Shown here: in pieces, positions 8,352 through 17,553 of the stretch
Position numbering within the stretch: the first letter of the stretch is position 1
Layout: every line of letters begins with the position of its first letter
DNA from: JAJFUE01 sp039683515
Lineage (GTDB): Bacteria > Sumerlaeota > Sumerlaeia > MVZB01
NCBI GenBank assembly: GCA_039683515.1
Contig: JBDKRG010000020.1
Span: forward strand, 1-64,000
DNA: 64,000 nucleotides
Direction of reading: 5' to 3'
The notes under the pieces: model-generated
The model's input: only the letters and a program-made list of their open reading frames with translations
Databases searched by the model: none
What the model was told of the DNA's origin: nothing
Position numbers and translations under genes: made by a program

Positions 8352-10007
8352 GTGCGGATCGTTCTGGCACAGATCAATACCTCGATGGGCAACATCGAGC
8401 TCAACGCCGACCGGATCCTGCGCGCCTACGGCGACGCCGCCACCATGGGCGCCGATCTCGTCGTTTTCCCGGAAATGGCCGTCAACGGCTACCCGCCGCG
8501 CGACCTGCTCGAGCACCCGGCGTTCGTCGGCAAGGGCGTCGAGGCACTCCACGCCATCGCCTCCGAAATGACCGGCCCCGGCGCGATCGTCGGCTTCGTG
8601 CGCCGCAACGAGGGCGCCGGCAAGCCGCTCTTCAACTCGGCCGCGCTGATCGACGGCGGCAAAATCGTCTCGGTCCACGACAAGACGCTCCTGCCGACCT
8701 ACGACGTCTTCGACGAGGCGCGCCATTTCGAACCCGCCACCGAGGTCCGCCTCGCCGAGTTCCGCGGCCTCCAGCTCGCCATCACGATCTGCGAGGACTT
8801 CTGGAGCACGGCGCTCTACCGCCCGCACCCGCTCTACCACCGCAACCCGGTCGAGGAGCTCGGCCGGCTCGGCCCGGACCTGATGCTGAACATCAACGCC
8901 TCGCCGTACAGCGTCGGCAAGCGCAAGCTGAAATCCAAAATGTACGAGGACGCCGTCCGCAAATACAGCGCCCCGCTCGTCGTCGTCAACCAAGTCGGCG
9001 GCGACGACAACCTGATCTTCGACGGCTGGAGCAACGTGTGGAGCGCCAAGGGGGGCGTGCTCGCGCAGGCCGCCGGCTTCCGCGAGGAGCTGCTGGCGTG
9101 GGACTGGGCCCCGGAGGACGGCCGCAACGGCATCCCGCCCGACACGGGCGAAGAGATCGAGAACATCTACGAGGCGCTCAAGCTCGGCATCGCCGATTAC
9201 GTCTGCAAGTGCGGCTTCCGGCGCGTGCTGATCGGCCTCTCCGGCGGGATCGACTCGGCGCTGACCGCCGCGCTCGCCGCCGACGCGCTCGGCCCCGAGA
9301 ACGTCGTCGGCGTCCTCATGCCGTCGCGCTTCAGCAGCGACCACAGCCTGTCCGACGCCGAGGCCCTCGCGAAGAACCTCGGCATCGAGCGCCACGTCAT
9401 CGAGATCGAGCCGATCGTGCAGGTCTTCCTCGAGCAGCTCGAGCCGCTCTTCGCCGGGACGAAGTTCGGCCTGGCCGAGGAAAACCTCCAGGCCCGCGCC
9501 CGCGGCATGGTCCTCATGTCGCTCTCGAACAAATTCGGCTGGCTGGTCCTTTCGACCGGCAACAAGAGCGAGCTGGCGGTCGGCTACTGCACGCTCTACG
9601 GCGACATGACCGGCGGCCTCGCGGTCCTGGGCGACGTCTTGAAAACGCGCGTCTGGGAGCTGTCGCGCTGGATCAACCGCGACGAGGAGCGCATCCCGCG
9701 CAACTCGATCACGAAGCCCCCCTCGGCCGAGCTGCGCGAAAACCAGTTCGACACCGACTCGCTGCCGGCCTACGACGAGCTCGACCCGATCATCGCGGCC
9801 TACGTCGAGGACTACGCCAGCGCCGAGGAGATCATCGCGCAGGGCTACGACGAAAAGATCGTCCGCCGCGTCCTCGCGATGATCGACCGCGCCGAATACA
9901 AGCGCCAGCAGGCGGCGATCTGCCTGAAGATCTCGACCAAGGCGTTCGGGTCGGGCCGCCGCATGCCGGTGGCCCGCGGCCGGTGCGCGCCGGCAATCAT
10001 CCGGTAG
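8352..10007 (+). CDS. nadE: Glutamine-dependent NAD+ synthetase
   Basis: The enzyme makes NAD+ from deamido-NAD+, ATP and glutamine in the cytoplasm. The N-terminal half is a nitrilase-type glutaminase with its triad visible: Glu in FPEM (about 41), Lys in DKTLLP (about 112) and Cys147 in ITICEDFW. The C-terminal half is the synthetase, with the PP-loop SGGIDS near 298, the STGNKSE segment and the DGDLPAYDELD-type region. I start at the GTG of 8352, which has an AAGGGG site. Upstream sequence in frame is only the CGATTA element. The resulting 551 residues match the two-domain family. It is divergent from the polysaccharide lyase and has no operon partner. Confidence 0.96.
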   Translation: MRIVLAQINTSMGNIELNADRILRAYGDAATMGADLVVFPEMAVNGYPPRDLLEHPAFVGKGVEALHAIASEMTGPGAIVGFVRRNEGAGKPLFNSAALIDGGKIVSVHDKTLLPTYDVFDEARHFEPATEVRLAEFRGLQLAITICEDFWSTALYRPHPLYHRNPVEELGRLGPDLMLNINASPYSVGKRKLKSKMYEDAVRKYSAPLVVVNQVGGDDNLIFDGWSNVWSAKGGVLAQAAGFREELLAWDWAPEDGRNGIPPDTGEEIENIYEALKLGIADYVCKCGFRRVLIGLSGGIDSALTAALAADALGPENVVGVLMPSRFSSDHSLSDAEALAKNLGIERHVIEIEPIVQVFLEQLEPLFAGTKFGLAEENLQARARGMVLMSLSNKFGWLVLSTGNKSELAVGYCTLYGDMTGGLAVLGDVLKTRVWELSRWINRDEERIPRNSITKPPSAELRENQFDTDSLPAYDELDPIIAAYVEDYASAEEIIAQGYDEKIVRRVLAMIDRAEYKRQQAAICLKISTKAFGSGRRMPVARGRCAPAIIR

Positions 10008-10130
10008 AGTAAGTTTTTTTAAAACGATTCGAGGGTTTGTGCGTCTATAAAAAAAGAGTCCTGCGTTCCGGAGCCTTCGTTGGCTCAACGGGGACTCAGG
10101 CCGTACACAAAACGACAAGGCGGACTGGCC

Positions 10131-12866
10131 ATGGCTCTTCGTCCATTTTCGTGGTTTTGCCTGATGATCATGCTGCTGGCGGGGGGATCGTTTGCGGCCT
10201 CGCCGGAAACCATCGACATCCCCTACAAGAAGGTCGTCCTGGGCAACGGCCTGACCGTCATCGTCCACGAGGACCACAAGGCCCCGATCGTCGCGGTGAA
10301 CGTCTGGTATCACGTCGGCTCCAGGAACGAGCGGCTCGGCAAGACCGGCTTCGCCCACCTGTTCGAGCACCTGATGTTCAACGGCAGCGAGCATTTCAAC
10401 GACGACTTCTTCAAGGCGCTCGACAAGGTCGGCGGCACCAATTACAACGGCACCACCGGTCCCGACCGCACCAACTATTTCGAGAACGTCCCCGTCAGCG
10501 CCCTCGACACCGTGCTGTGGCTGGAGTCCGAGCGCATGGGTTACATGCTACCGGCGATCGACCAGGCGCGGCTCGACGAGCAACGCGGCGTCGTGCAGAA
10601 CGAGAGGCGCCAGTATGAAAACCAACCCTACGGCCTCAGGGCCGAAGAGGCCCTGTTCAAGACCTGCTTCCCCCCCGATCACCCCTACGCGCACACCGTC
10701 ATCGGCGAGATGGACGACCTCAGCTCGGCGACGCTCGCCGACGTCCAGGGCTGGTTCAAGTCTTACTACGGCCCGTCCAACGCCGTCCTCGTCGTCGCCG
10801 GCGACGTGCGGACCTCGGACACGATCGAAAAAGTGAAGCGGTATTTCGGCTCGTTCCCGCCGGGGCCGCCGGTGGCGCGCCACACGGCATGGGTGCCGCG
10901 GCATTCCGGCTCCGTTCGCCAGATCATGCAGGACCGCGTCCCGCAGACCCGGATCCTCATGGCGTGGACCGCCCCGCAGTGGGGGACGACCGACTCGACG
11001 TGCCTCGACTTCGCGGCCAACCTCCTCGCCGGCGGCAAGAACACGCGCCTCTACAAGCGGCTCGTCCGCGACGAACAGATCGCCACGGACGTGCAAGCCG
11101 AAAACATGTCGATGGAAATCTCGGGCCTGTTCGCGATCGTGGCGATGGTCAAGCCCGGCGTCGATCCGGCGCGCGTCGAGGCGTCGCTCGCCGATGAATT
11201 GCAGGAGTTCCTCGAGGACGGCCCGAGCCGGCGCGGGCTCGAGCTCGTCCGAACCAGGTTCCTCTCCGACTTCGTTCGCGGCATCGAGCAGGTCGGCGGA
11301 TTCCGCGGCAAGGCCAACCTGCTGGCCGAGGGCCAAACCTACGCCGGCGACCCGGCCTTCTACAAGGCCTATTACAAGCAGCTCGACGAGGCGACGCCCC
11401 GCCAGGTGCGCGCCGTCGCCCGCCAGTGGCTCTCCGACGGCGCATACATCCAGCGGGTCGACCCGTTCCCGAAAATGCGGGCGACCGCCGGCGACGTCGA
11501 CCGCTCGAAAATCCCCGGCGCCGACACGCCCGCCGACGCCCGGTTCCCGAAACTCCAGCGCGCGACCCTGTCCAACGGCCTCAAGGTCGTCTTCGCCGAG
11601 CGCGACTCCGTCCCGCTCGTCCGCATGAGCCTCATTCTGGACAGCGGCACGGTCGCCGACCCGCCGGACAAATCGGGCGTCGCCAACCTGACCCTCGGCA
11701 TGATGCGCGAAGGAACCAAAAAACGCACGGCCGAGGAAATCAGCGACCAAACCGACATGCTCGGCATGGATTATTCGTTCTCGTCCAACGACGAGTTCGT
11801 CGGCGCCGACATGTCCGTCCTCGCGCAAAACCTCGACCCCGCGCTCGACCTGTTCGCCGACATCATCCTGAACCCGGCCTTCAAAAAGGCGACGTTCGAC
11901 CGCAAAAAGCAGGAGGAGCTCGCCGGGATCCAGCAGCTCAAGGCGGACCCGCGGATGGCGGCGGCGCGCATCATGCCGCGTCTTGTCTACGGCGCGGATC
12001 ACCCCTACGGCGAGTTCGTCACCGAGGACTCCGTCAAGCGCATCGCGCTCGACGACCTCGTCCAGTATCACCGCGCGTGGTTCAAGCCCGGCAACGCGAC
12101 GATCGTCGTGGTCGGCGACACCCATCTCGAGGAAATCACCGCGAAGCTCGAGAAGGCATTCCGCCGCTGGCCCAATGGCGAAACCGCGAAAAAACCCATC
12201 TCCGCGGCAAAGCCGCCCGCCGGGCCGGCCATCTACCTCATCGACAAGCCGCAGGCCGAACAGTCGGTGGTGCTGGCCGCCCGCCTCGCCCCGCCCAAAT
12301 CGAACCCCGAGGAGATCGCGATCGAAACGATGAACCAGATCCTCGGCGGGCAGTTCTCGTCGCGCATCAACATGAACCTGCGCGAGAACAAGCACTGGTC
12401 GTACGGCGCGCGCTCGCGGTTCTCGGCCGGCCGCGTCCAGCGGCTGTTCACGGTCGAGGCCCCGGTCCAGTCCGACAAGACCCGCGAGACGCTGCTCGAG
12501 ATCCGCAAGGAGCTGGCCGGCATCGTATCGGCCCAACCGGTCACCGAGGACGAATTCGGCAAGGCGAAACTGAACAAAACACTGCGTCTTCCCGGCAACT
12601 GGGAGACGACGAGCGCGGTGTGCGGATCGATCAAATCGATCGTGTGCAACGGCCTGCCCGACGACTACAACCAGGCCTACCCGCGCAAGGTGCGCGAGTT
12701 GACGCTCGAGCAGGTCCGCAGCGCCGCGCGCACGGTCGTTGGCGCCAACGAATTCGTCTGGGTCGTCGTCGGCGACCGCGCCCGGATCGAAAAAGAACTA
12801 CAGACCCTCGATGCCAACGACTTCGGCCGGCTGCAAATCATCGACGCCGACGGCAACGGCCAGTAG
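10131..12866 (+). CDS. M16 family zinc metallopeptidase, two-domain, exported
   Basis: A 911-residue pitrilysin/PqqL-like peptidase with a Sec signal peptide (about 1-23), so it probably acts in the periplasm on unfolded proteins or peptides. The first half carries the inverted zinc motif HLFEH (His76, Glu79, His80) and a downstream Glu in NERR (158), which should be the third ligand. The second half (from about residue 470) is a homologous M16 fold without the zinc motif, as usual for fused alpha/beta pairs. The ATG at 10131 follows AAGGCGG; an in-frame TTG lies 51 nt upstream. The gene is convergent with cbiO, and its TAG is the first base block of a shared palindrome. Confidence 0.93.
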   Translation: MALRPFSWFCLMIMLLAGGSFAASPETIDIPYKKVVLGNGLTVIVHEDHKAPIVAVNVWYHVGSRNERLGKTGFAHLFEHLMFNGSEHFNDDFFKALDKVGGTNYNGTTGPDRTNYFENVPVSALDTVLWLESERMGYMLPAIDQARLDEQRGVVQNERRQYENQPYGLRAEEALFKTCFPPDHPYAHTVIGEMDDLSSATLADVQGWFKSYYGPSNAVLVVAGDVRTSDTIEKVKRYFGSFPPGPPVARHTAWVPRHSGSVRQIMQDRVPQTRILMAWTAPQWGTTDSTCLDFAANLLAGGKNTRLYKRLVRDEQIATDVQAENMSMEISGLFAIVAMVKPGVDPARVEASLADELQEFLEDGPSRRGLELVRTRFLSDFVRGIEQVGGFRGKANLLAEGQTYAGDPAFYKAYYKQLDEATPRQVRAVARQWLSDGAYIQRVDPFPKMRATAGDVDRSKIPGADTPADARFPKLQRATLSNGLKVVFAERDSVPLVRMSLILDSGTVADPPDKSGVANLTLGMMREGTKKRTAEEISDQTDMLGMDYSFSSNDEFVGADMSVLAQNLDPALDLFADIILNPAFKKATFDRKKQEELAGIQQLKADPRMAAARIMPRLVYGADHPYGEFVTEDSVKRIALDDLVQYHRAWFKPGNATIVVVGDTHLEEITAKLEKAFRRWPNGETAKKPISAAKPPAGPAIYLIDKPQAEQSVVLAARLAPPKSNPEEIAIETMNQILGGQFSSRINMNLRENKHWSYGARSRFSAGRVQRLFTVEAPVQSDKTRETLLEIRKELAGIVSAQPVTEDEFGKAKLNKTLRLPGNWETTSAVCGSIKSIVCNGLPDDYNQAYPRKVRELTLEQVRSAARTVVGANEFVWVVVGDRARIEKELQTLDANDFGRLQIIDADGNGQ

Positions 12867-12892
12867 GTCGCTTCGGCCTCGAAGCGACCTAC
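12863..12892. terminator. Bidirectional hairpin holding two stop codons
   Basis: GTAGGTCGCTTCGG at 12863-12876 is mirrored by its complement ending at 12892 with a 2-nt loop. The plus-strand TAG of the M16 gene (12864-12866) and the minus-strand TAG of cbiO (12891-12889) occupy symmetric positions in the arms. It is related to the 2677-2701 element. Confidence 0.75.
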
Positions 12893-13641
12893 CGACGCCC
12901 GCAGACCGGGCACGCCTGCATGCGCAGCGGCCGTTCCAGACGGCTGCGCCGCAGGAGCTCCTGGTCGTTGAAGATTTCCAGCGTCGGCCCGTCGGCGGTG
13001 ACCCGGCCGTCGTGGATCACGATCGTCCGCTCGCACAGGTCCATGATCATGTCCAGGTCGTGGCTGGCGACGATCTTGGTGTGCGTGAACGTCCGCAGCA
13101 GCTCGATCAGCTGCCGCCGGGACTTCGGGTCGAGGTTGGAGCTGGGCTCGTCGAGGACCAGGATGTCGGGGGTCATCGCCAGCACGGAGGCGATCGCCAC
13201 GGCGCGCTTTTCGCCCCCCGAGAGCCGGTAGGGGGGGCGCTCGCGCAGGTGCGCCGCGCCGACCGTCTCCAGCGCCCCCATGACGCGCGCCTCGACTTCA
13301 TCGGCCGGCAGGCCCAGGTTGAGCGGCCCGAACGCCACGTCCTCGTACACCGTGGGCATGAACAGCTGGTCGTCCGGGTCCTGGAAAATCATGCCGACCG
13401 CGCGCCGCACGCCGCGGAGCGTCTCCTTCGTCAGCGGGTAGTCGCCGATCCGCACGCTCCCGCGCTGCGGCGTCAGGCAGCCGTTCAGGTGCAGCAGCAG
13501 CGTGGATTTGCCCGCCCCGTTGGCCCCGACGATCCCCACCGACTCGCCGTGAACGATCCGGAACGAGACCCCCCGCAGCGCCTCGGGCCCGCCCGCATAA
13601 GCGTAACTCAGATCCTTGACTTCAACGATGTGGTGACTCAT
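12889..13641 (-). CDS. cbiO: Energy-coupling ABC transporter ATPase (Co/Ni)
   Basis: This 250-residue protein is the ATP-hydrolysing subunit of a cobalt or nickel energy-coupling-factor importer. Walker A GANGAGKST, the FQDPDDQLF Q-loop, signature LSGGEKR and Walker B ILVLDEP are all present. The ATG at 13641 overlaps the cbiQ stop by 4 nt (ATGA), so the longer open frame through cbiQ is ignored. The C-terminus ends in an unusual CPVCGRR tail, a possible metal-binding knuckle. It is the last gene of cbiM-cbiQ-cbiO, which ends in the palindrome shared with the M16 gene. Confidence 0.93.
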   Translation of the reverse strand: MSHHIVEVKDLSYAYAGGPEALRGVSFRIVHGESVGIVGANGAGKSTLLLHLNGCLTPQRGSVRIGDYPLTKETLRGVRRAVGMIFQDPDDQLFMPTVYEDVAFGPLNLGLPADEVEARVMGALETVGAAHLRERPPYRLSGGEKRAVAIASVLAMTPDILVLDEPSSNLDPKSRRQLIELLRTFTHTKIVASHDLDMIMDLCERTIVIHDGRVTADGPTLEIFNDQELLRRSRLERPLRMQACPVCGRR

Positions 13642-14441
13642 GGCATGACCGCCCCGCCCATCAGATGCGGCAGATTGTAACATCGCGCGACGATAAAAAA
13701 CGCCGTCCAGCCCAGCGCGAAGACCGCGTCCGCCCCGGTGAACCTCAGCGCCCCGGCCTGCCGGATCTCGCCGTCGAAGCCCCGGGCGAGCATCGCCATG
13801 TGGAGGCGCTGGGCGCGGTCCAGGGCGCGCAGCAGCAGCTGGCCGACCAGCGAGCCGAACACGCTCGGCGGCATCCCGCGGGCGTTCACGGCGCGCAGCG
13901 ACCACGCCCGCGCCATCCGCGCCGCCTCCTCGCCCAGCACGAACACGTAGCGGTAGAGCAGCATGAACTGCACCGTCAGCACGCGCGGGACGTGAAGCCG
14001 CCTTAGCGCCAGGCAGACGGGGTAAAAACCGGTCGTCGCGATCAGGATCAGCGCGGCCGAAACCGTCAGGCCGAACCGCAGCATGATCGACGCGAACGAG
14101 ATCCATCCGCCCGAGACCCGCGCCGGGCCGACCTCCATCAGGATCGACTGGTCGAGCAGGGGATTGAACATCCCGATCAGCAGCGCGAACGGCGACGCGA
14201 CGAGCAGCTTGCCGAGCAGGTAGCCGGCCGGCAGGTCGCCGACGATCACCAGCGCCACCGGGTAGGCCACCAGCGGCAGCAGCCCGGCGACCTCGTATTT
14301 TCCGAATGAAACCACCGTCACGATGAAAGCCAGCGCGACGAGGACCTTGGCCCGCGGATCCAGGCGCTGGATCGGCGTCGGCCGCCGCGCGAGGACGTCG
14401 AGCCCGCCCAGGTCGAGCAAGGCGGATTCGATGTTCGGCAT
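13638..14441 (-). CDS. cbiQ: Energy-coupling transporter transmembrane subunit (Co/Ni)
   Basis: A 267-residue integral membrane T-component that couples the CbiO ATPase to the substrate-binding CbiM. It has several hydrophobic helices between about 30 and 250, and the conserved coupling-helix motif near MLARGF, preceded by RALDRAQRLHMAM. The ATG at 14441 forms TGATG with the end of cbiM; a GTG one codon earlier is also possible. The 3' end overlaps cbiO by 4 nt. This is tight translational coupling, expected for a stoichiometric complex. Confidence 0.92.
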   Translation of the reverse strand: MPNIESALLDLGGLDVLARRPTPIQRLDPRAKVLVALAFIVTVVSFGKYEVAGLLPLVAYPVALVIVGDLPAGYLLGKLLVASPFALLIGMFNPLLDQSILMEVGPARVSGGWISFASIMLRFGLTVSAALILIATTGFYPVCLALRRLHVPRVLTVQFMLLYRYVFVLGEEAARMARAWSLRAVNARGMPPSVFGSLVGQLLLRALDRAQRLHMAMLARGFDGEIRQAGALRFTGADAVFALGWTAFFIVARCYNLPHLMGGAVMP

Positions 14442-15478
14442 CACGGCCCCGCCACGTCCGAACCCGCCCGGCGCGTCTTCAGCGCCAGCCCCAGGGCGGC
14501 GACCAGCCCCAGCGTCATCGCCGCCCCGATCAGGCCGGCCGCCGACGTGGCGGCGTTGACCGCCGGCGCCGGGCCGTCGGCCTTCGTTTGCGGGTTTCTG
14601 AAATCATAATCGGGCAGGAACGCCGTCAGGGCCTGGACATGCCCGGCCGCGGCGTGGATGGCGTTGTGCGGCGTCGCCAGTTCCTCGGCGCCGGCGGTCC
14701 GCGCCATCGACCACTCGAGGCCGTCGGGGGCGGCCGAGGCGAACCACGACAGGACGCCGGCCGTCAGGATCGTCGCCGCCCCCAACCCCACGACCAGCCT
14801 GCGGATGGAAAAGCTCGCGCCGGCCGGCCCGGCCGCCAGGGCCGCCTCCAGAACCTCCGGCCGCGCCTTCCTGACCGAGTTGACCACGGCCGACGTGATC
14901 AGCCCCTCGGCGAGCCCGATGGCCAGGTGGATCGGCTGCATCAGCAACACAAACGCCGTGAAGGGCAACTCCGAAACGCCCGAGCCGGCCGTTTCCAGCA
15001 CGACGCCGAAGGCCCCCAGCTGCAATCCGACGACGACCGAGGCGACCGAGCCGGCCAGGATGCGCGTGGGCGTCGGCCGGTCGCCGGCGATTTTCCTGTA
15101 GATCAGCGGATACGCGACGAAACACGGGAAGAAACCCATGTTGAAGATGTTGCAACCGAGCGCGAGCAGGCCGCCGTCGGCGAAGAACAGGGCCTGCACG
15201 GTCACGACCGAGGCGATCGTCACGAACGCCGCCCACGGCCCCAGCAGGATCGACAGGATCATCCCGCCGCCGATGTGGCCGCTCGAGCCCGTCATCGGGA
15301 TGGCGAAATTGACCATCTGCGCGGCGAAAATGAACGCGCCGAGCACGCCCATCAGCGGCACCCTGCGGTCGTCGAGTTCGGCATTGAGTTTGCGGGCGCT
15401 GCAGGCGATCAGCCCGCCCGTCACCGCCCACATCGCGCCGCCGACGGCGGGCGAGACGAGTGCGTCGGCCATGTGCAT
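14441..15478 (-). CDS. cbiM: Energy-coupling transporter substrate subunit CbiM/NikM with CbiN-like tail
   Basis: The substrate-specific membrane subunit for Co2+ or Ni2+. The protein begins MHMADALVSP, so His2 follows the start Met as needed for the metal site at the N-terminus of this family. Conserved GGHIGGG-like (SSGHIGGGM) and QALFFADGGLLALGCNIFNMG segments follow. After about residue 215 the chain continues with a soluble loop containing APDGLEWS and a last membrane helix, which looks like a fused CbiN. The ATG at 15478 has GGAGAAG 8 nt upstream. Metal choice is not decided by sequence; the B12-dependent mutase in the window favours cobalt. A palindrome at 15545-15559 may be an operator. 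Confidence 0.92.
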   Translation of the reverse strand: MHMADALVSPAVGGAMWAVTGGLIACSARKLNAELDDRRVPLMGVLGAFIFAAQMVNFAIPMTGSSGHIGGGMILSILLGPWAAFVTIASVVTVQALFFADGGLLALGCNIFNMGFFPCFVAYPLIYRKIAGDRPTPTRILAGSVASVVVGLQLGAFGVVLETAGSGVSELPFTAFVLLMQPIHLAIGLAEGLITSAVVNSVRKARPEVLEAALAAGPAGASFSIRRLVVGLGAATILTAGVLSWFASAAPDGLEWSMARTAGAEELATPHNAIHAAAGHVQALTAFLPDYDFRNPQTKADGPAPAVNAATSAAGLIGAAMTLGLVAALGLALKTRRAGSDVAGP

Positions 15479-15544
15479 CGTTGCTTCTCCGGTTTCGAAT
15501 CGCCCCCGGCCCACCGGCCCGAGGCTATTCACACGAAATCGGAG

Positions 15545-15559
15545 AAAAGTATTACTTTT
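15545..15559. promoter_or_regulatory. Candidate operator ahead of cbiM
   Basis: AAAAGTA-T-TACTTTT is a perfect 7+1+7 palindrome 67 nt upstream of the cbiM start. Metal importers are often controlled by repressors at such sites. The half-site is not one I can assign to NikR or another known family, and no cobalamin-riboswitch box was visible. Confidence 0.4.
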
Positions 15560-15678
15560 GCAGGCGCAATGGTCAACCTGAAATTCATCGGCGCGATTGA
15601 ATGCCTGCCCGTGCCCGTCCGCGCCCCGCTAGGGTGCTTCCAAGAAGTTCTGTCGCGATTCTCAACGAAGAATGTGTG

Positions 15679-15711
15679 GATTCGATTACGATTACGATTA
15701 CGAGCACGAGC
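15679..15711 (+). repeat. CGATTA compound element 3
   Basis: GGATTCG lead, three GATTAC units, then GAGCACGAGC. It lies between serA and cbiM, both minus-strand, so it points against transcription. This is the shortest copy. Confidence 0.82.
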
Positions 15712-15741
15712 TCAAGGCGGACAAAACTTTCGAGAAACACT

Positions 15742-17337
15742 CTAAATCACGATCGCCTTGACCCGCAGCACGTTGTGCAGGCTTTGGATTTCCTTGAGCA
15801 CCTCGGGGCGCACCGGGCCGTCGACGCTGATGATCGTCAGCGCATTCTCGCCCGGGACGTTGCGGCCGACGTTCATCTGCGCGATGTTGATCTCCTCGCG
15901 GCCGAGGAGCGTGCCGACGGCGCCGATGAAGCCCGGCAGGTCGCGGTTGACGATGGCGAGCATGTGGCCGGCCGGCACGATGTCCAGCCGCCGGCCGTCG
16001 ATGACCACGATCTTGGGCGTCTTCTCCTGCGTGAGCGTCCCGCTGACCTCGTGGGCCTCGCCCGAGTCGGCCGTCGTCCGGATCGTGATCAACCCGGCGT
16101 AGATATCCGGGCTGTTCGAGTTGCGCGTCTCGGCGATGTGGATGTCGCGCTGGCGCGCAAGGTAGATCGCGTTGACCGCGTTGACGGTCTCGCTGACGTG
16201 CGACTCGAGGAACCCCTTGACGACCGACGTCGTGAGCGGCTCGTTGGGGTATTGCGCCGCCGACCCGCTGTAGACGATCTCGATCGACTTGATCGCCTCG
16301 GGCGCGTACTGCCCGCAGAACCTCCCCAGCCGCCAGCACAGGTCGAGGGCGTGGCGGATCGCCGCGAACGTCTTGGCGTCGACCGACGGGGCGTTGACCG
16401 CGTTGCGGATCATTTCGCCCGAGAGCGCCTCGCGGATCTGCGCCGCGATGTCGCGCGCGACCTTTTCCTGCGCCTCGGCGGTCGAGGCCGCCAGGTGCGG
16501 CGTCAGGATCACGTTGTCCAGCCCGCGCAACGGGTTCTCGGCCGGCAGCGGCTCGATCTCGAACACGTCCAGCGCGGCGCCGCCGATCCGGCGGTCGCGC
16601 AGCGCCTCGTAGAGGGCCTGTTCGTCGACGATCCCGCCGCGCGCGCAGTTGACCACCAGCACGCCGGGCTTCATCATCGCCAGCTCGTCGCGGCCGATGA
16701 TCCCGCGGGTGTCGTCGTTGAGCGGGGCGTGGATCGTGATCGCGTCGGCGGCGCGGCACATCTCCTCGATCGCGACCGACCGCACGTGCATCTTCTCGGC
16801 CGCCTCCGCCGTCAGCAGCGGGTCGTGCACCAGCACGTCCATGCCGAACGCCTGCATGTGCTCGGCGACGACGCGCCCGATCCGCCCCAGGCCGACGACG
16901 CCGAGCGTCTTGCCGAACATCTCCATCCCGACGATGCTTTTCTTGTCCCACTTGCCCGCGTGCATCGAGTGGTCGGCCTGCGGGATGCGCCGCGCCAGCG
17001 CCAGCAGCATCGAGATCGCGTGCTCGGCCGTCGACAGCGTGTTGCCGCCCGGGGTGTTCATCACGATGATCCCCTTCTCGGTGGCGGCCTCGACGTCCAC
17101 GTTGTCGACACCGGCCCCGGCGCGCCCGATCACCTTGAGCTTGCCGGACGAGGCCAGCATCGCGCGGCTCACGTGCGTGCGGCTGCGGATGACCAGCGCG
17201 TCGAACTCGCCGATCCGTCCGGCCAGCGCCTCCATCGAGATTTCCGGATCGTAAACGATCTCGAAGCCCTCATGGCCGGTGAAATAGGAAAGCCCCTCGG
17301 GGCTCATCTTGTCGCTGATCAGGATTCGGAAAGGCAT
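15742..17337 (-). CDS. serA: D-3-phosphoglycerate dehydrogenase, long form
   Basis: First enzyme of serine synthesis, oxidising 3-phosphoglycerate with NAD+. The 531 residues carry the substrate/NAD catalytic core with the Rossmann motif GLGRIGRVVAEHMQAFG, the catalytic Arg in NCARGG, Glu in FEIEPLP and His in LTPHLAAST. An intervening allosteric domain follows, and a C-terminal ACT domain (GFIGAVGTLLG, IAQMNVGR) that would sense serine. The ATG at 17337 was chosen over an upstream in-frame extension because the family begins at FRILISDK; AAGGA lies about 12 nt before it. It stands alone, with a CGATTA element after the stop. Confidence 0.96.
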   Translation of the reverse strand: MPFRILISDKMSPEGLSYFTGHEGFEIVYDPEISMEALAGRIGEFDALVIRSRTHVSRAMLASSGKLKVIGRAGAGVDNVDVEAATEKGIIVMNTPGGNTLSTAEHAISMLLALARRIPQADHSMHAGKWDKKSIVGMEMFGKTLGVVGLGRIGRVVAEHMQAFGMDVLVHDPLLTAEAAEKMHVRSVAIEEMCRAADAITIHAPLNDDTRGIIGRDELAMMKPGVLVVNCARGGIVDEQALYEALRDRRIGGAALDVFEIEPLPAENPLRGLDNVILTPHLAASTAEAQEKVARDIAAQIREALSGEMIRNAVNAPSVDAKTFAAIRHALDLCWRLGRFCGQYAPEAIKSIEIVYSGSAAQYPNEPLTTSVVKGFLESHVSETVNAVNAIYLARQRDIHIAETRNSNSPDIYAGLITIRTTADSGEAHEVSGTLTQEKTPKIVVIDGRRLDIVPAGHMLAIVNRDLPGFIGAVGTLLGREEINIAQMNVGRNVPGENALTIISVDGPVRPEVLKEIQSLHNVLRVKAIVI

Positions 17338-17553
17338 CGGAGGGAGTCCTTGATGGATTTGCGGGCGGCCGCGGCGCGCATGCGCCGGCCACCCTGAAAC
17401 GGGCACAGTATCAATGAACCGCCATGAATTTCAAGTCCATCCTGATTTGAGCATATTTTCACAGCTCGTTGCAATATTTGGACTTATGTCGCCAATCGGG
17501 TTACCCTAAAATATATTTCCATACTATACTATTGTTATCATGTTTGATAGTTT

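Noticed and set aside
15479..15741. Cobalamin riboswitch ahead of the cobalt/nickel importer
   Set aside because: I looked for the B12-box and the conserved core and saw none; the gap holds only a palindrome and a repeat element.
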